From: Mycolicibacterium iranicum
GTDB lineage: Bacteria; Actinomycetota; Actinomycetes; Mycobacteriales; Mycobacteriaceae
Length of the DNA stretch: 64,000 nucleotides
Assembly: GCF_014190915.1 (NCBI RefSeq)
Contig: NZ_JACHVU010000015.1
Coordinates: forward strand, 1-64,000
Direction of reading: 5' to 3'
Shown: piece by piece, positions 17,843 to 26,999 of the stretch
Layout of the letters: each line of letters opens with the position of its first letter
How positions within the stretch are numbered: the first letter of the stretch is position 1
The notes under the pieces: model-generated
Told to the model about the DNA's origin: nothing
Seen by the model: only the letters and a program-made list of their open reading frames with translations
Databases searched by the model: none
Translations under genes and position numbers: made by a program

Positions 17843-19417
17843 CTAGATCGGCGTCAGGCCGTGCTTGCGCTGAACGCGGTTGATCTGCTTGTCCCGCAGG
17901 ATGTGCATGCACCGGCGCAGCAGCAACCGGGTCTCGTGCGGCTCGATCACGCCGTCGATGAAGCCGCGCTCGGCGGCGATCCACGGCGTGGCCAGGCTGG
18001 TGTTGTAGCCCTCGATGAAGTCCGCCCGGATCTTCTGCACCTCGGGCGCGGTCGGATCGGGGAACCGCTTCACCAGCAGCTGCGCTGCGCCCTCGGCGCC
18101 GATCACCGCGATGCGCGCTGTCGGCCAGGCGAAGTTGAAGTCGGCGGTCAGCTGCTTGGAGCCCATCACCGCGTACGCGCCGCCGTAGGACTTGCGGATG
18201 GTGATCGTCACCTTCGGCACGTCGGCCTCCACGACCGCGTTGAGGAAGCGGCCGCCGCGCTTGATGATGCCGCCCTTCTCCTGCTGCACACCGGGCATGA
18301 AGCCGGGGGTGTCGACGACAAACACGATCGGGGTGTTGAACGAGTCGCAGAACCGTACGAAGCGGGCCGCCTTGTCGGAGGCCTCGTTGTCGATCGCGCC
18401 CGACATGTACATCGGCTGGTTGGCGATGATGCCGACGGGGCGGCCGTCGACGCGGGCGAACGCGGTGATGATCGCGGGGCCGGACTGCTCGCCGACCTGG
18501 AACACGTCGCCGTCGTCGAAGATCCGCAGCAGGATCTCCATCATGTCGTAGGCCTGGTTGTCGGCGTCGGGCACGATGGCGTCGAGCTCCAGGTCGTGGG
18601 GGGTGACCTCCGGCTCCAGACCCGGGTTGACGATCGGCGGGTCGTCGAAGGTGTTGCCGGGCAGGAAGCTCAGATAGTCGCGGACGTACTGGAACGCGGC
18701 GGCCTCGGAGTCCACGACCTGGTGGATGTTGCCGTACCGGGCCTGGGCGTCGGCCCCGCCAAGTTCGTCGAGCGACACGTCCTCGCCGGTGACGTCCTTG
18801 ATGACGTCGGGTCCGGTGACGAACATGTAGCCCTGGTCGCGGACCGCGACCACGAGGTCGGTCTGGATGGGCGAGTACACGGCGCCGCCGGCGCACTTGC
18901 CGAAGATCAGCGAGATCTCGGGCACCAGGCCGCGCAGCAGTTCGTGGCGGCGGCCCAGCTCGGCGTACCAGGCCAGCGACGTCGCGGTGTCCTGGATGCG
19001 GGCGCCCGCCGAGTCGTTGATGCCGATGATCGGGCAGCCGACCATCGCGACCCACTCCATCAGCCGGGCGACCTTGCGGCCGAACATCTCGCCGACCGAA
19101 CCCTGGAACACCGTCTGGTCGTGGCTGAACACGCCGACTGGGCGGCCGTTGATCGTGCCGTGCCCGGTCACCACGCCGTCGCCGTAGAGCGCGTCGGGGT
19201 CACCGGGCGTCTTGGCCAGCGCGCCGATCTCCAGGAAGCTGCCCGGGTCGAGCAGCGCGTGGATACGGGCGCGGGCGCTCGGGATGCCCTTCTTCTCGCG
19301 CTTGGCGACCGCTTTCTCGCCGCCGGGCTCCTTGGCCAGCTCCAGCTTCTCGCGGAGCTCGGCAAGGAGTTGCGCAGTCGTGCGTGGCGGGTGGGGGGCG
19401 GGAGATGTCTCGGTCAC
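17843..19417 (-). CDS. accD4: Acyl-CoA carboxylase beta subunit AccD4
   Basis: This is the carboxyltransferase subunit (524 residues) that, with AccA3 and AccD5/AccE5, carboxylates the long-chain acyl group used as the alpha-branch unit in mycolic acid condensation by Pks13. The N- and C-terminal crotonase-like halves are evident (GRKVARLMEWVAMVGCPIIG; SGARIQDTATSLAWYAE with oxyanion-type GKCAGGAVYSP; and GFMPGVQQEKGGIIKRGG, KSYGGAYAVMGSK). Its GTG overlaps the pks13 stop (GTGA), so the two are coupled. The order fadD32-pks13-accD4 is the one found across mycolata. Length matches Rv3799c (about 520 residues). Confidence 0.96.
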   Translation of the reverse strand: MTETSPAPHPPRTTAQLLAELREKLELAKEPGGEKAVAKREKKGIPSARARIHALLDPGSFLEIGALAKTPGDPDALYGDGVVTGHGTINGRPVGVFSHDQTVFQGSVGEMFGRKVARLMEWVAMVGCPIIGINDSAGARIQDTATSLAWYAELGRRHELLRGLVPEISLIFGKCAGGAVYSPIQTDLVVAVRDQGYMFVTGPDVIKDVTGEDVSLDELGGADAQARYGNIHQVVDSEAAAFQYVRDYLSFLPGNTFDDPPIVNPGLEPEVTPHDLELDAIVPDADNQAYDMMEILLRIFDDGDVFQVGEQSGPAIITAFARVDGRPVGIIANQPMYMSGAIDNEASDKAARFVRFCDSFNTPIVFVVDTPGFMPGVQQEKGGIIKRGGRFLNAVVEADVPKVTITIRKSYGGAYAVMGSKQLTADFNFAWPTARIAVIGAEGAAQLLVKRFPDPTAPEVQKIRADFIEGYNTSLATPWIAAERGFIDGVIEPHETRLLLRRCMHILRDKQINRVQRKHGLTPI

Positions 19418-22400
19418 TTGCTCTCGCTCTCAGCCTCGATGGCGGTGATCGCCTCGCTCATGTGGGCACCGACCTTTGCAATGTACGGCTCGTCGATGGC
19501 CTGGATGTGTTCGCCCCCGATGGGCACGACCTCCAGCTCGGAGACGAATTCGCCCCACCCGCCGTCAGGCCGGCGGACGCCGTAGCGCGGCTCGAAGTAG
19601 ATGGCGTCGTCGTGGTAGCGGTCGGCCATGTACAGGGTCACGCGTCCGTCGTAGTTCTTGATCTCGGCGGTGTCGATGGCCCGCTGATCCAGATACGACG
19701 TGCGCTGGTGCTCGATGATCCCGCCCGGGATCTGCACGCCGCTCTGACTGACGACGTCCAGGACGAACCGCACCTGGCCCTCGTCGTCGAGCTTCTCCAG
19801 CTCCTCGTAGGGGATCTCGGGCACCTCGACGTTGAACGTGCGCTCGGCGAAGCGGGCGTAGCGGTCCCAGCGGGCGCGGGTCTCCTCCTGCGTCTGCGGG
19901 ATCTCCTCCCCCGGCCGCACCGCGTCGATGAGGCCGACGAAGCGCACGTCGGCACCCGCCTGCTTGAGCCCGATGGCGCACGCATAGGCCAGCACCCCGC
20001 CCAGCGACCAGCCGGCCAGGATGAACGGTTTGCCCCGCTTCTGCCCACCGTTCTCCCAGCCGTTGAGCTCCAGCAGCTTCGGCACGTATTCGGCGGCCCG
20101 CTCCTCGATGGAGCCCTCGACCCGCTCGATGCCGTACATCGGGGTGTCGGCAGGAAGGCGCTTGAGCAGCGGTTCGTAGACGACCGTGGACCCGCCGGCG
20201 GCGTGGAACACAAACACCGGGATTCGGGTGGAGCCTTCCTGCGGGGCCCGGATGATCCGCACGAAGCCGTCGATCTTGCCGCCCTCGAGGTACTCGCGGA
20301 CAGTCGTCGCGAGCTCCTCGATGGTCGTGGCGGTGCGGACGTCGTCGGCGGTGATCGTGCCCTCGTCGACGCGTTCGGTGAGTCGCTCGGCCATCTTGGC
20401 CGCGGTCGCCTCGTCCACCTTCGGCAGCTCGTTGAAGATGCCGCCGGGCGACTTGCCCGTCACGATGGCCCACGTCGCGAACGTGACCCGCTCGGCGGCG
20501 TCGCGCGGCGGGACGTCGGCACCGAGCGCCTCAGTGACGGCCTCCTGGCTGAGCACTTTGGCTGCGGCGGCGACGGTCGATTGGGAAGGACCGGCCTGGG
20601 ACGGACCGGACGGACCCGAAGGATCGGTCGGCGGCGGCGGCGGCGGCGGGGTGGCCGGGGACGGGCCCGACGGGTCGCTCGGCGGCGGCGGGAGCTGCGT
20701 CAGATCGGTCTGCGCCTCGACGGCGTCGGTGGCGACCTGCGTCGGATCAGCGGCGATCGGATGCCCCGCCTCGGCAAGCTTGGCCTCCAGCTCGGCGACC
20801 GTGCTGGCCCCGCCCATCAGCTCGGCCTGCTCGGCGGCGATCTGCTCGGCCGTCTTGCCCTTCTGGGTCTCGGCGAGCTGGCCCACCTCGTCGCGGTGCT
20901 CGACCGCGTAGGCGATGAGCTTCTCGACGGCGTAGAGGTTCGCGTCGCGCACCGCGGTGAGCTGGATCGGCGGCAGGTCGAAGTCGTACTCGACGCGGTT
21001 CTTGATGCGCACCGCCATCAGCGAATCCAGGCCGAGCTCGATCAGCGGCACCTCCCACGGCAGATCCTCGGGCTCGTAGCCCATCGCCGCGCCGACGATG
21101 GTGCCGAGCCGCTGCCCGATCGTCTCGCCCGACTCCGGCGACCACTTGGCGAAGTTCGCGCCGAGATTGGCTCCTGCGGTGAGGTTGTCGGCTTCGAACT
21201 CCGGCGCCTGCGTCTGCTCCTCCACGGCGGTTGCGGCCACCGTCTCGGTGACGGTGCCGGTGCCGACGGCCGTGGGCAGTGCGGTCTGCTGACCGCCGCG
21301 CGTGACGATCGCGTCGTAGACGAGAGTGAACGACTCCTCGATGCGGGCGTGCACCTGCACGCTCGCCCCGCCGGGATGGCGGGTCAGGGTCGTGACCAGG
21401 CGCGAACCGTCCGCCGGCACCGCGCGCTGCTCGGAGGCGGTCAGCGTGGCGTCCGGAAGGATCGCGGCCGCAGCGGCTTTCACCAGCCCGGCCAGGTCCG
21501 CCTGGCCCTTACCGCTGTACTCCCAGACGTGCCTGCCGTCGGGCATCGCGACGTGGTTACCCGGCATCACGGCCGAGCTGTCGCCGGTGAAGTTGGCCTC
21601 CAGCCAGTGCGGCTTGCGCTTGAACCGGGTGGGCGGGATGTCGGCGTAGTCGGTGTCCGGGTTCTCCGCCTTGGGGAACAGGGTGCGGAAATCCAGATCG
21701 TGGCCGTGGACGTAGAGGTGCGCCATCGCCGAGGTCATCGAGTCGACCTCGTCCTGCTTGCGCGCCAGCGTCGGAATCAGTTGCGCGTCATGCAGACCCG
21801 CATCCGCGGTGGTCAGGCCGACCTGCATCAGCGCCACGGGATTCGGGGCCAGCTCCAGGAACGTGGTGTGGCCGTTCTCGACGGCGTTGCGGATGCCGTG
21901 CGTGAAGTACACGCTGTGGCGCAGGCCCTTCTTCCAGTAGTCCACGTCGTGGATGGGGTCCGAACCCGCACGGATCAGGCTGCCCTCGTGCACCGTCGAG
22001 TAGTACGGAACCTGGACCGGCTGCGCCTCGATGCCCTGCAGTTCGGCCGCGAGCTCGCCGAGCAGCGGATCCATCTGCGAGGTGTGGCTCGCACCCTTGG
22101 TCTGGAACTTGCGGGCGAACTTCCCCTCCGCCTCGGCACGGGCGATGATCGCATCCACCTGGTCCGGGGGGCCGCCGATGACCGTCTGGGTCGGCGCGGC
22201 GTAGACGCACACCTCAAGGTTCTTGAAGTCCGAAAAGACCGTCTCGATCTCCTCGGCCGAGTACTCGACCAGCGCCATCAGACGGATGTACTCGCCGAAC
22301 AGCATCGCCTCGCCCTCGCCCATCAGGTGCGAACGCGAGCAGATGGTGCGGGTGGCGTCCTCCAGCGACAGGCCGCCGGCGAAGTAGGCGGCGGCCGCCT

Positions 22401-24879
22401 CGCCGAGCGACTGCCCCACCAGCGCACCGGGTTTCGCACCGTGGGCCTTGAGGAGCTCGCCGAGCGCGACCTGGATCGCGAAGATGACGAGCTGCACCTT
22501 CTCGATCGGGAGCTCGGTGGTCTCGTCGGTATAGTCGATCGCGTCGTCGAGGATCAGCTCGAGGATCGAGTGACCGCGCTCGTCCTGGACGAGGCTGTCG
22601 ACCCTGTTGATCCAGTCGGCGAAGATCTCGTCGCGCAGGTACAGGCTCTTGGCCATCTTGCGGTGCTGGGCGCCGAATCCGGCCAGCACCCAGACCGGCC
22701 CGTTGGTCACCGGCCCGTCGGAGCTGAGCACGATCGGGTTCGGTTTGCCCTCGGCGAGCGAGCGCAGACCCTTCACAGCCTCGTCGTGGTCGTGGGCCAG
22801 CACCACCGCGCGCGACCGGCCGTGGTTGCGGCGAGACAGCGAACGGCCGATGGCCTCCAGCGACGTCGCGCGGCCCTCGGGGCTGTCGACCCAGTCGGCC
22901 AACTCGGCGGCGGTGGCCCGCTTGCGGGAGGTCAGGAATCCCGAGACCGCCAGCGGCACAACCGGAACCGAGGGGTTCTCGGCCTCGGCCGCCGCCATCT
23001 CTTCGCGGGCGACCTCGAGCAGGCGCAGCGCCTCGTCGGTCAGGCCGGGCAGTTCCGGCTCGTCGTCGAGCGCCACCGGCGGCGCATCCAGCGCGTCGTC
23101 CTCGTCATCGTCATCGTCACCGTCGAGGAACTCGCCGTACTCGTCCATCCGCACGCCGCCCACATAGACGGCCTTCGCGTCGTCGTTGGCCGGGGTCACC
23201 ACGGCCACATCGGGTTCCGGCTCGGGCTCGACGAGATCGGTGGGCAGCACCTCGCGCAGCACCAGGTGGGCGTTCGCGCCGCCGAAGCCGAAGCCGGACA
23301 CCCCGGCGATGGCGTGCCCGCTGTAGCGCGGCCACTCCGAGAGCGTGTCGGCGACCTTCAGGTGTTCCTTGTCGAAGTCGATGTAGGGGTTGGGCCCCGT
23401 GTAGTTGATCGACGGCGGGATCTTGCCGTGGTGCAGCGACAGCGCCATCTTGGCGAGGCTGGCCGCACCGGCGGCCGACTCCAGGTGTCCCACATTGGAT
23501 TTCACCGCACCGAGCAATGCGGGCTTGTCGGCCGCGCGGCCGCGGCCGATGACCCGGCCCAACGCGTCGGCCTCGATCGGATCGCCGAGGATGGTGCCCG
23601 TGCCGTGCGCCTCCACGTAGTCGACGCTGCGCGGGTTGATGCCGGCGTCCTTATAGGCCTTGCGCAGCACCGCTTCCTGCGCATCGGGGTTCGGGGCGAG
23701 CATGCCGTTGGAGCGGCCGTCGTGGTTGACCGCACCGCCGGCGATCACCGCGAGGATCTGGTCGCCGTCGCGGCGGGCGTCGGCGAGACGCTTGAGCACG
23801 ATCATGCCGCCGCCCTCGGAGCGGGCGTAGCCGTCGGCATCCTTGGAGAAGGACTTGATCCGGCCGTCCGGTGCGAGCACGCCGCCGACCTCGTCGAAGC
23901 CGACGGTCACCAGCGGGGTGACGATCGCGTTGACACCGCCGGCGATCACCACGTCGGCGTCGCCGGCGCGCAGCGTCTTGACGCCCTCGTGCACCGCGAC
24001 CAGTGATGACGAGCACGCGGTGTCGATGGCCATCGAGGGTCCGCGGAAGTCGTAGAAGTACGAGACGCGGTTGGCGATGACCGCACTGGAGTTGCCGGTG
24101 ATCGCGTACGGGTGCGCGACCGACGGGTCGGCCACCGACATGAACATGTAGTCGTTGGTGGAGCTGCCGATGAAGACGCCCACACTTTCGCCGCGCAGGC
24201 TCGACGCCGGAATCCTGGCGTGCTCCAACGCTTCCCACGTGAGTTCCAGGGCCATACGCTGCTGCGGGTCGATGTTGTCGGCTTCCATCTTCGACAGCGC
24301 GAAGAACTCCGCGTCGAAGCCCTTGATGTCGCTGAGGTACCCGCCGCGGGTGCGCGCCTTGGCGACCCGCTCGGCCACCCTGGGCTCGCTGAGGAACTCA
24401 GACCAGCGGCCCTCGGGCAGGTCGGTGATCGCGTCCCGGCCTTCCAGCAGCGCCTCCCACATCTCGCTCGGGGTGTTCATGTCGCCCGGGAAGCGGGTTC
24501 CCACACCGACGATCGCGATGTTGGTGAGGCCCTCGTCGACGTCGCGCGACCAGTCCTCGGCGTCGAGCGCGGCGGTGTCCTCTTCCGGTTCGCCCTCGAT
24601 GATCACGGTCGCCAGCGACTCGATCGTCGGGTGCCGGAACGCAACCGTGGCGGTCAGCGTGACCCCGGTCAGGTCCTCGATGTCGCTGGCCATCGCCACC
24701 GCGTCCCGCGAGGACAGGCCGAGCTCGACCAGCGGCGCGGTCTCGTTGACCGAGTCCGGCGACTGGCCGGTCGCATTGCCGACCCAGTTGCGCAGCCACT
24801 CGCGCATCTCCGCGACGGTCAGGTCGGGGCCGCCCTTTGGCGCCGCCGGTGACACCGAATCTTCTTGTGGGTCAGTCAT
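19414..24879 (-). CDS. pks13: Polyketide synthase Pks13 (mycolic acid condensase)
   Basis: Pks13 joins the meromycoloyl and carboxyacyl chains to make alpha-alkyl beta-ketoacids, the direct mycolate precursors. Domains in order in this 1821-residue protein: ACP1 with phosphopantetheine Ser near 57 (ELGLSSRDAV); KS with Cys289 (DTACSSSL) and the His motifs (EAHGTGT, NVGHLESAAG); AT with Ser824 (GQSLGEAA); ACP2 with Ser1286 (ELGLDSLMAV); and a C-terminal thioesterase with Ser1625 (GWSLGGV). It is about 90 residues longer than Rv3800c (1733); the surplus is in linkers, namely an acidic run (DGDDDDDEDDALDAP) after KS and a Pro/Ser/Gly-rich linker before TE. The ATG at 24879 has a GAGG 10 bases upstream; GTG 24885 would add two residues. 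FadD32 feeds ACP1, and trehalose is the final acceptor. Confidence 0.97.
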   Translation of the reverse strand: MTDPQEDSVSPAAPKGGPDLTVAEMREWLRNWVGNATGQSPDSVNETAPLVELGLSSRDAVAMASDIEDLTGVTLTATVAFRHPTIESLATVIIEGEPEEDTAALDAEDWSRDVDEGLTNIAIVGVGTRFPGDMNTPSEMWEALLEGRDAITDLPEGRWSEFLSEPRVAERVAKARTRGGYLSDIKGFDAEFFALSKMEADNIDPQQRMALELTWEALEHARIPASSLRGESVGVFIGSSTNDYMFMSVADPSVAHPYAITGNSSAVIANRVSYFYDFRGPSMAIDTACSSSLVAVHEGVKTLRAGDADVVIAGGVNAIVTPLVTVGFDEVGGVLAPDGRIKSFSKDADGYARSEGGGMIVLKRLADARRDGDQILAVIAGGAVNHDGRSNGMLAPNPDAQEAVLRKAYKDAGINPRSVDYVEAHGTGTILGDPIEADALGRVIGRGRAADKPALLGAVKSNVGHLESAAGAASLAKMALSLHHGKIPPSINYTGPNPYIDFDKEHLKVADTLSEWPRYSGHAIAGVSGFGFGGANAHLVLREVLPTDLVEPEPEPDVAVVTPANDDAKAVYVGGVRMDEYGEFLDGDDDDDEDDALDAPPVALDDEPELPGLTDEALRLLEVAREEMAAAEAENPSVPVVPLAVSGFLTSRKRATAAELADWVDSPEGRATSLEAIGRSLSRRNHGRSRAVVLAHDHDEAVKGLRSLAEGKPNPIVLSSDGPVTNGPVWVLAGFGAQHRKMAKSLYLRDEIFADWINRVDSLVQDERGHSILELILDDAIDYTDETTELPIEKVQLVIFAIQVALGELLKAHGAKPGALVGQSLGEAAAAYFAGGLSLEDATRTICSRSHLMGEGEAMLFGEYIRLMALVEYSAEEIETVFSDFKNLEVCVYAAPTQTVIGGPPDQVDAIIARAEAEGKFARKFQTKGASHTSQMDPLLGELAAELQGIEAQPVQVPYYSTVHEGSLIRAGSDPIHDVDYWKKGLRHSVYFTHGIRNAVENGHTTFLELAPNPVALMQVGLTTADAGLHDAQLIPTLARKQDEVDSMTSAMAHLYVHGHDLDFRTLFPKAENPDTDYADIPPTRFKRKPHWLEANFTGDSSAVMPGNHVAMPDGRHVWEYSGKGQADLAGLVKAAAAAILPDATLTASEQRAVPADGSRLVTTLTRHPGGASVQVHARIEESFTLVYDAIVTRGGQQTALPTAVGTGTVTETVAATAVEEQTQAPEFEADNLTAGANLGANFAKWSPESGETIGQRLGTIVGAAMGYEPEDLPWEVPLIELGLDSLMAVRIKNRVEYDFDLPPIQLTAVRDANLYAVEKLIAYAVEHRDEVGQLAETQKGKTAEQIAAEQAELMGGASTVAELEAKLAEAGHPIAADPTQVATDAVEAQTDLTQLPPPPSDPSGPSPATPPPPPPPTDPSGPSGPSQAGPSQSTVAAAAKVLSQEAVTEALGADVPPRDAAERVTFATWAIVTGKSPGGIFNELPKVDEATAAKMAERLTERVDEGTITADDVRTATTIEELATTVREYLEGGKIDGFVRIIRAPQEGSTRIPVFVFHAAGGSTVVYEPLLKRLPADTPMYGIERVEGSIEERAAEYVPKLLELNGWENGGQKRGKPFILAGWSLGGVLAYACAIGLKQAGADVRFVGLIDAVRPGEEIPQTQEETRARWDRYARFAERTFNVEVPEIPYEELEKLDDEGQVRFVLDVVSQSGVQIPGGIIEHQRTSYLDQRAIDTAEIKNYDGRVTLYMADRYHDDAIYFEPRYGVRRPDGGWGEFVSELEVVPIGGEHIQAIDEPYIAKVGAHMSEAITAIEAESESK

Positions 24880-24943
24880 GGTCACACAACCTCACGATCG
24901 ACAGTGACCCTGCGGTCACTGTTGCGTTGTTCTCGCCGGACGT

Positions 24944-26833
24944 TCAGTCCGATTCGTCGGGGAAGGCGTTGGCCACCTTGCCGGTGCGCAAACTGCCGTC
25001 CAGGTATGCCGAGCGGCAGGCGCGACGCCCGATCTTGCCGCTGGAGGTTCGGGGGATCGCACCGGCGGGCGTCAGCAGCACGTCGCGCACGGTCACCCCG
25101 TGGCGCACGGCGATCGCGGCGCGGATGTCGTCGGCGATCGGGCCCATGTCGAGCTTGTGCGCACCGGGTGCGCGCTCGCCCACGATGACGAGCTGCTCGG
25201 ACGTGTCAGAGGGATCGCGCTTGAGCCCGGCGTGGCTGTCGGCGAACACCTCGTCGGGCAGCTGGTTGGCCGGTACGGAGAACGCCGCGACGTAGCCGGT
25301 CCGCAGTGCCTTCGAGGACTCCTGCGCGGAGTACTCGAGGTCCTGCGGGTAGTGGTTGCGGCCGTCGATGATCACCAGGTCCTTGGTGCGGCCGGTGATG
25401 AACAATTCGCCGTCGTGATAGGCGCCGAGGTCGCCGGTGCGCACCCAGGTGGCGTCGTCGGTCGCGCCCTCGGCGTGGGAGGGCTCCGTGCGGGACTTGA
25501 GGATGTTGTGGAACGTCGCGACCGTCTGCTCGGGCTTGCCCCAGTAGCCGGTGCCCATGTTCTGGCCGCTGATCCACACCTCGCCGATTTGGCCGTCGGG
25601 CAGTTCGGTGGCGCTGTCGTTGTCGACGATGACGGCCCACTCGGCGACGCCGATCTGACCGGCACCGGCCTGTGCGACCGCCTTGGGCGAGTCCGCAGGC
25701 ACCTCGACGAAGCGGTGGTTGTTCAGCTCGTCGCGGTCGACGTGGATGATCCGCGGCTCGGCGTTCATCGGGGTGGTCGACACGAACAGCGTCGCCTCGG
25801 CGAGACCGTAGGACGGCTTGATCGCCTGCGGCTTGAACCCGTAGGGGCTGAACGCCTCGTTGAACCGCGCCACCGTGGCCGCCGAGATGGGCTCACTGCC
25901 GTTGAGGATGCACTTGATGTTGGACAGGTCCAGCGGCTCTTCGCCCTCTTTGGGTGTCCCGCGCGCCGCGGCGTGGTCGAAGGCGAAGTTCGGGGCCACC
26001 GAGATGGCGCCACCGGTGTCGCCCTCCTTGCGGGCCATCTCCCGGATCCAGCGGCCGGGGCGACGCACGAACGCCGCGGGCGTCATGAACGTGATGTAGT
26101 GGCCGAGCATCGGCGACAGCAGCACCGTGATCAGACCCATGTCGTGGAAGAACGGCAGCCACGAGACGCCGCGGTCGCCTTCCTGGCCGTCGAGCGCCTC
26201 GATGACCTGGACGACGTTGGTCGCGAGGTTCAGGTGGGTGATCTGCACACCGGTGGGGACGCGGGTCGAGCCCGAGGTGTACTGCAGGTAGGCGATCGTG
26301 TCGTGCTGGACGTCGATCTGCTCCCAGGTGGCGCCGACCTCGTTGGGCACGGCGTCGACGGCGATCACGCGCGGACGCTGGTTGGCCGGGCGGGTGCGGA
26401 AGAACTTGCGCACGCCCTCGGCGGACGCGGTGGTGGTCAGGATCGCCGTGGGCTGGCAGTCGTCGAGCACCGTGTGCAGGCGCCCGACGTGGCCGGGCTC
26501 GTTGGGATCGAACAGCGGCACCGCGATGCGCCCGGAGTACAGCGCGCCGAAGAACGCGACGAGGTAGTCGAGGTTCTGCGGGCACAGGATCGCGACGCGG
26601 TCACCGGGCTGGGTGACCTGCTGCAGGCGCGCACCGACTGCACGGTTGCGGACCCCGAAGTCGGCCCAGTTCAGATCGCGTTCGACGCCGTCGCGCTCGG
26701 TGGAGAAGTCGATGAAGCGGTAGGCCAGTTTGTCGCCACGAACCCTCGCCCATCGTTCGACGTGTTTGACCAAGCTTCCGTTGTCCGGGAACTTGATCAA
26801 TCCGTCCTTGATGAACGGGTTGTGGAAGGCCAT
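24944..26833 (-). CDS. fadD32: Long-chain fatty acyl-AMP ligase FadD32
   Basis: FadD32 (629 residues) activates the meromycolic acid as acyl-AMP and loads it on the N-terminal ACP of Pks13. It is an ANL-family adenylate-forming enzyme: the P-loop-like YLQYTSGSTRVPTG motif, the later YGLAEATLFVS, the Asp of TGDLGAYHDGELFITGR and the C-terminal hinge and Lys region (GRNHYPQDLE; IPRTSSGKIGRR) are all present. The fatty acyl-AMP ligase subfamily insertion after the main acyl-binding region fits Rv3801c (637 residues). A 58-bp gap separates it from pks13. The 166 bp upstream contains an AT-rich inverted repeat and probably the operon promoter. Confidence 0.97.
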   Translation of the reverse strand: MAFHNPFIKDGLIKFPDNGSLVKHVERWARVRGDKLAYRFIDFSTERDGVERDLNWADFGVRNRAVGARLQQVTQPGDRVAILCPQNLDYLVAFFGALYSGRIAVPLFDPNEPGHVGRLHTVLDDCQPTAILTTTASAEGVRKFFRTRPANQRPRVIAVDAVPNEVGATWEQIDVQHDTIAYLQYTSGSTRVPTGVQITHLNLATNVVQVIEALDGQEGDRGVSWLPFFHDMGLITVLLSPMLGHYITFMTPAAFVRRPGRWIREMARKEGDTGGAISVAPNFAFDHAAARGTPKEGEEPLDLSNIKCILNGSEPISAATVARFNEAFSPYGFKPQAIKPSYGLAEATLFVSTTPMNAEPRIIHVDRDELNNHRFVEVPADSPKAVAQAGAGQIGVAEWAVIVDNDSATELPDGQIGEVWISGQNMGTGYWGKPEQTVATFHNILKSRTEPSHAEGATDDATWVRTGDLGAYHDGELFITGRTKDLVIIDGRNHYPQDLEYSAQESSKALRTGYVAAFSVPANQLPDEVFADSHAGLKRDPSDTSEQLVIVGERAPGAHKLDMGPIADDIRAAIAVRHGVTVRDVLLTPAGAIPRTSSGKIGRRACRSAYLDGSLRTGKVANAFPDESD

Positions 26834-26928
26834 CTGTCAACTCCAATCGAGCGGGATCTCCGTCCCGGGGACCCCGCAGATCGTACCGGGAAGAAGGCCC
26901 CCCACCCCTCAGCCGCCGGCGACCGCTC

Positions 26929-26948
26929 TTAGATTTTCCTTAATCTGA
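26929..26948. promoter_or_regulatory. AT-rich inverted repeat upstream of fadD32
   Basis: In an otherwise GC-rich 166-bp gap between culp6 and fadD32, an imperfect palindrome (TTAGATT, six bases, AATCTGA) lies about 95 bp upstream of the fadD32 ATG. It could be an operator or promoter element of the fadD32-pks13-accD4 operon. The remainder of the gap, including a C-rich tract at 26896-26908, shows nothing I can name. Confidence 0.3.
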
Positions 26949-26999
26949 CGCAATGCTAGGCGACCTGCGCGGTCGGGGCCAAATCATTCCGGTCACGAG

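Noticed and set aside
19384..24006. A 1540-codon open frame antisense to pks13
   Set aside because: The opposite strand encodes complete Pks13 domains with active-site motifs; the antisense product is low-complexity and unlike any protein family.
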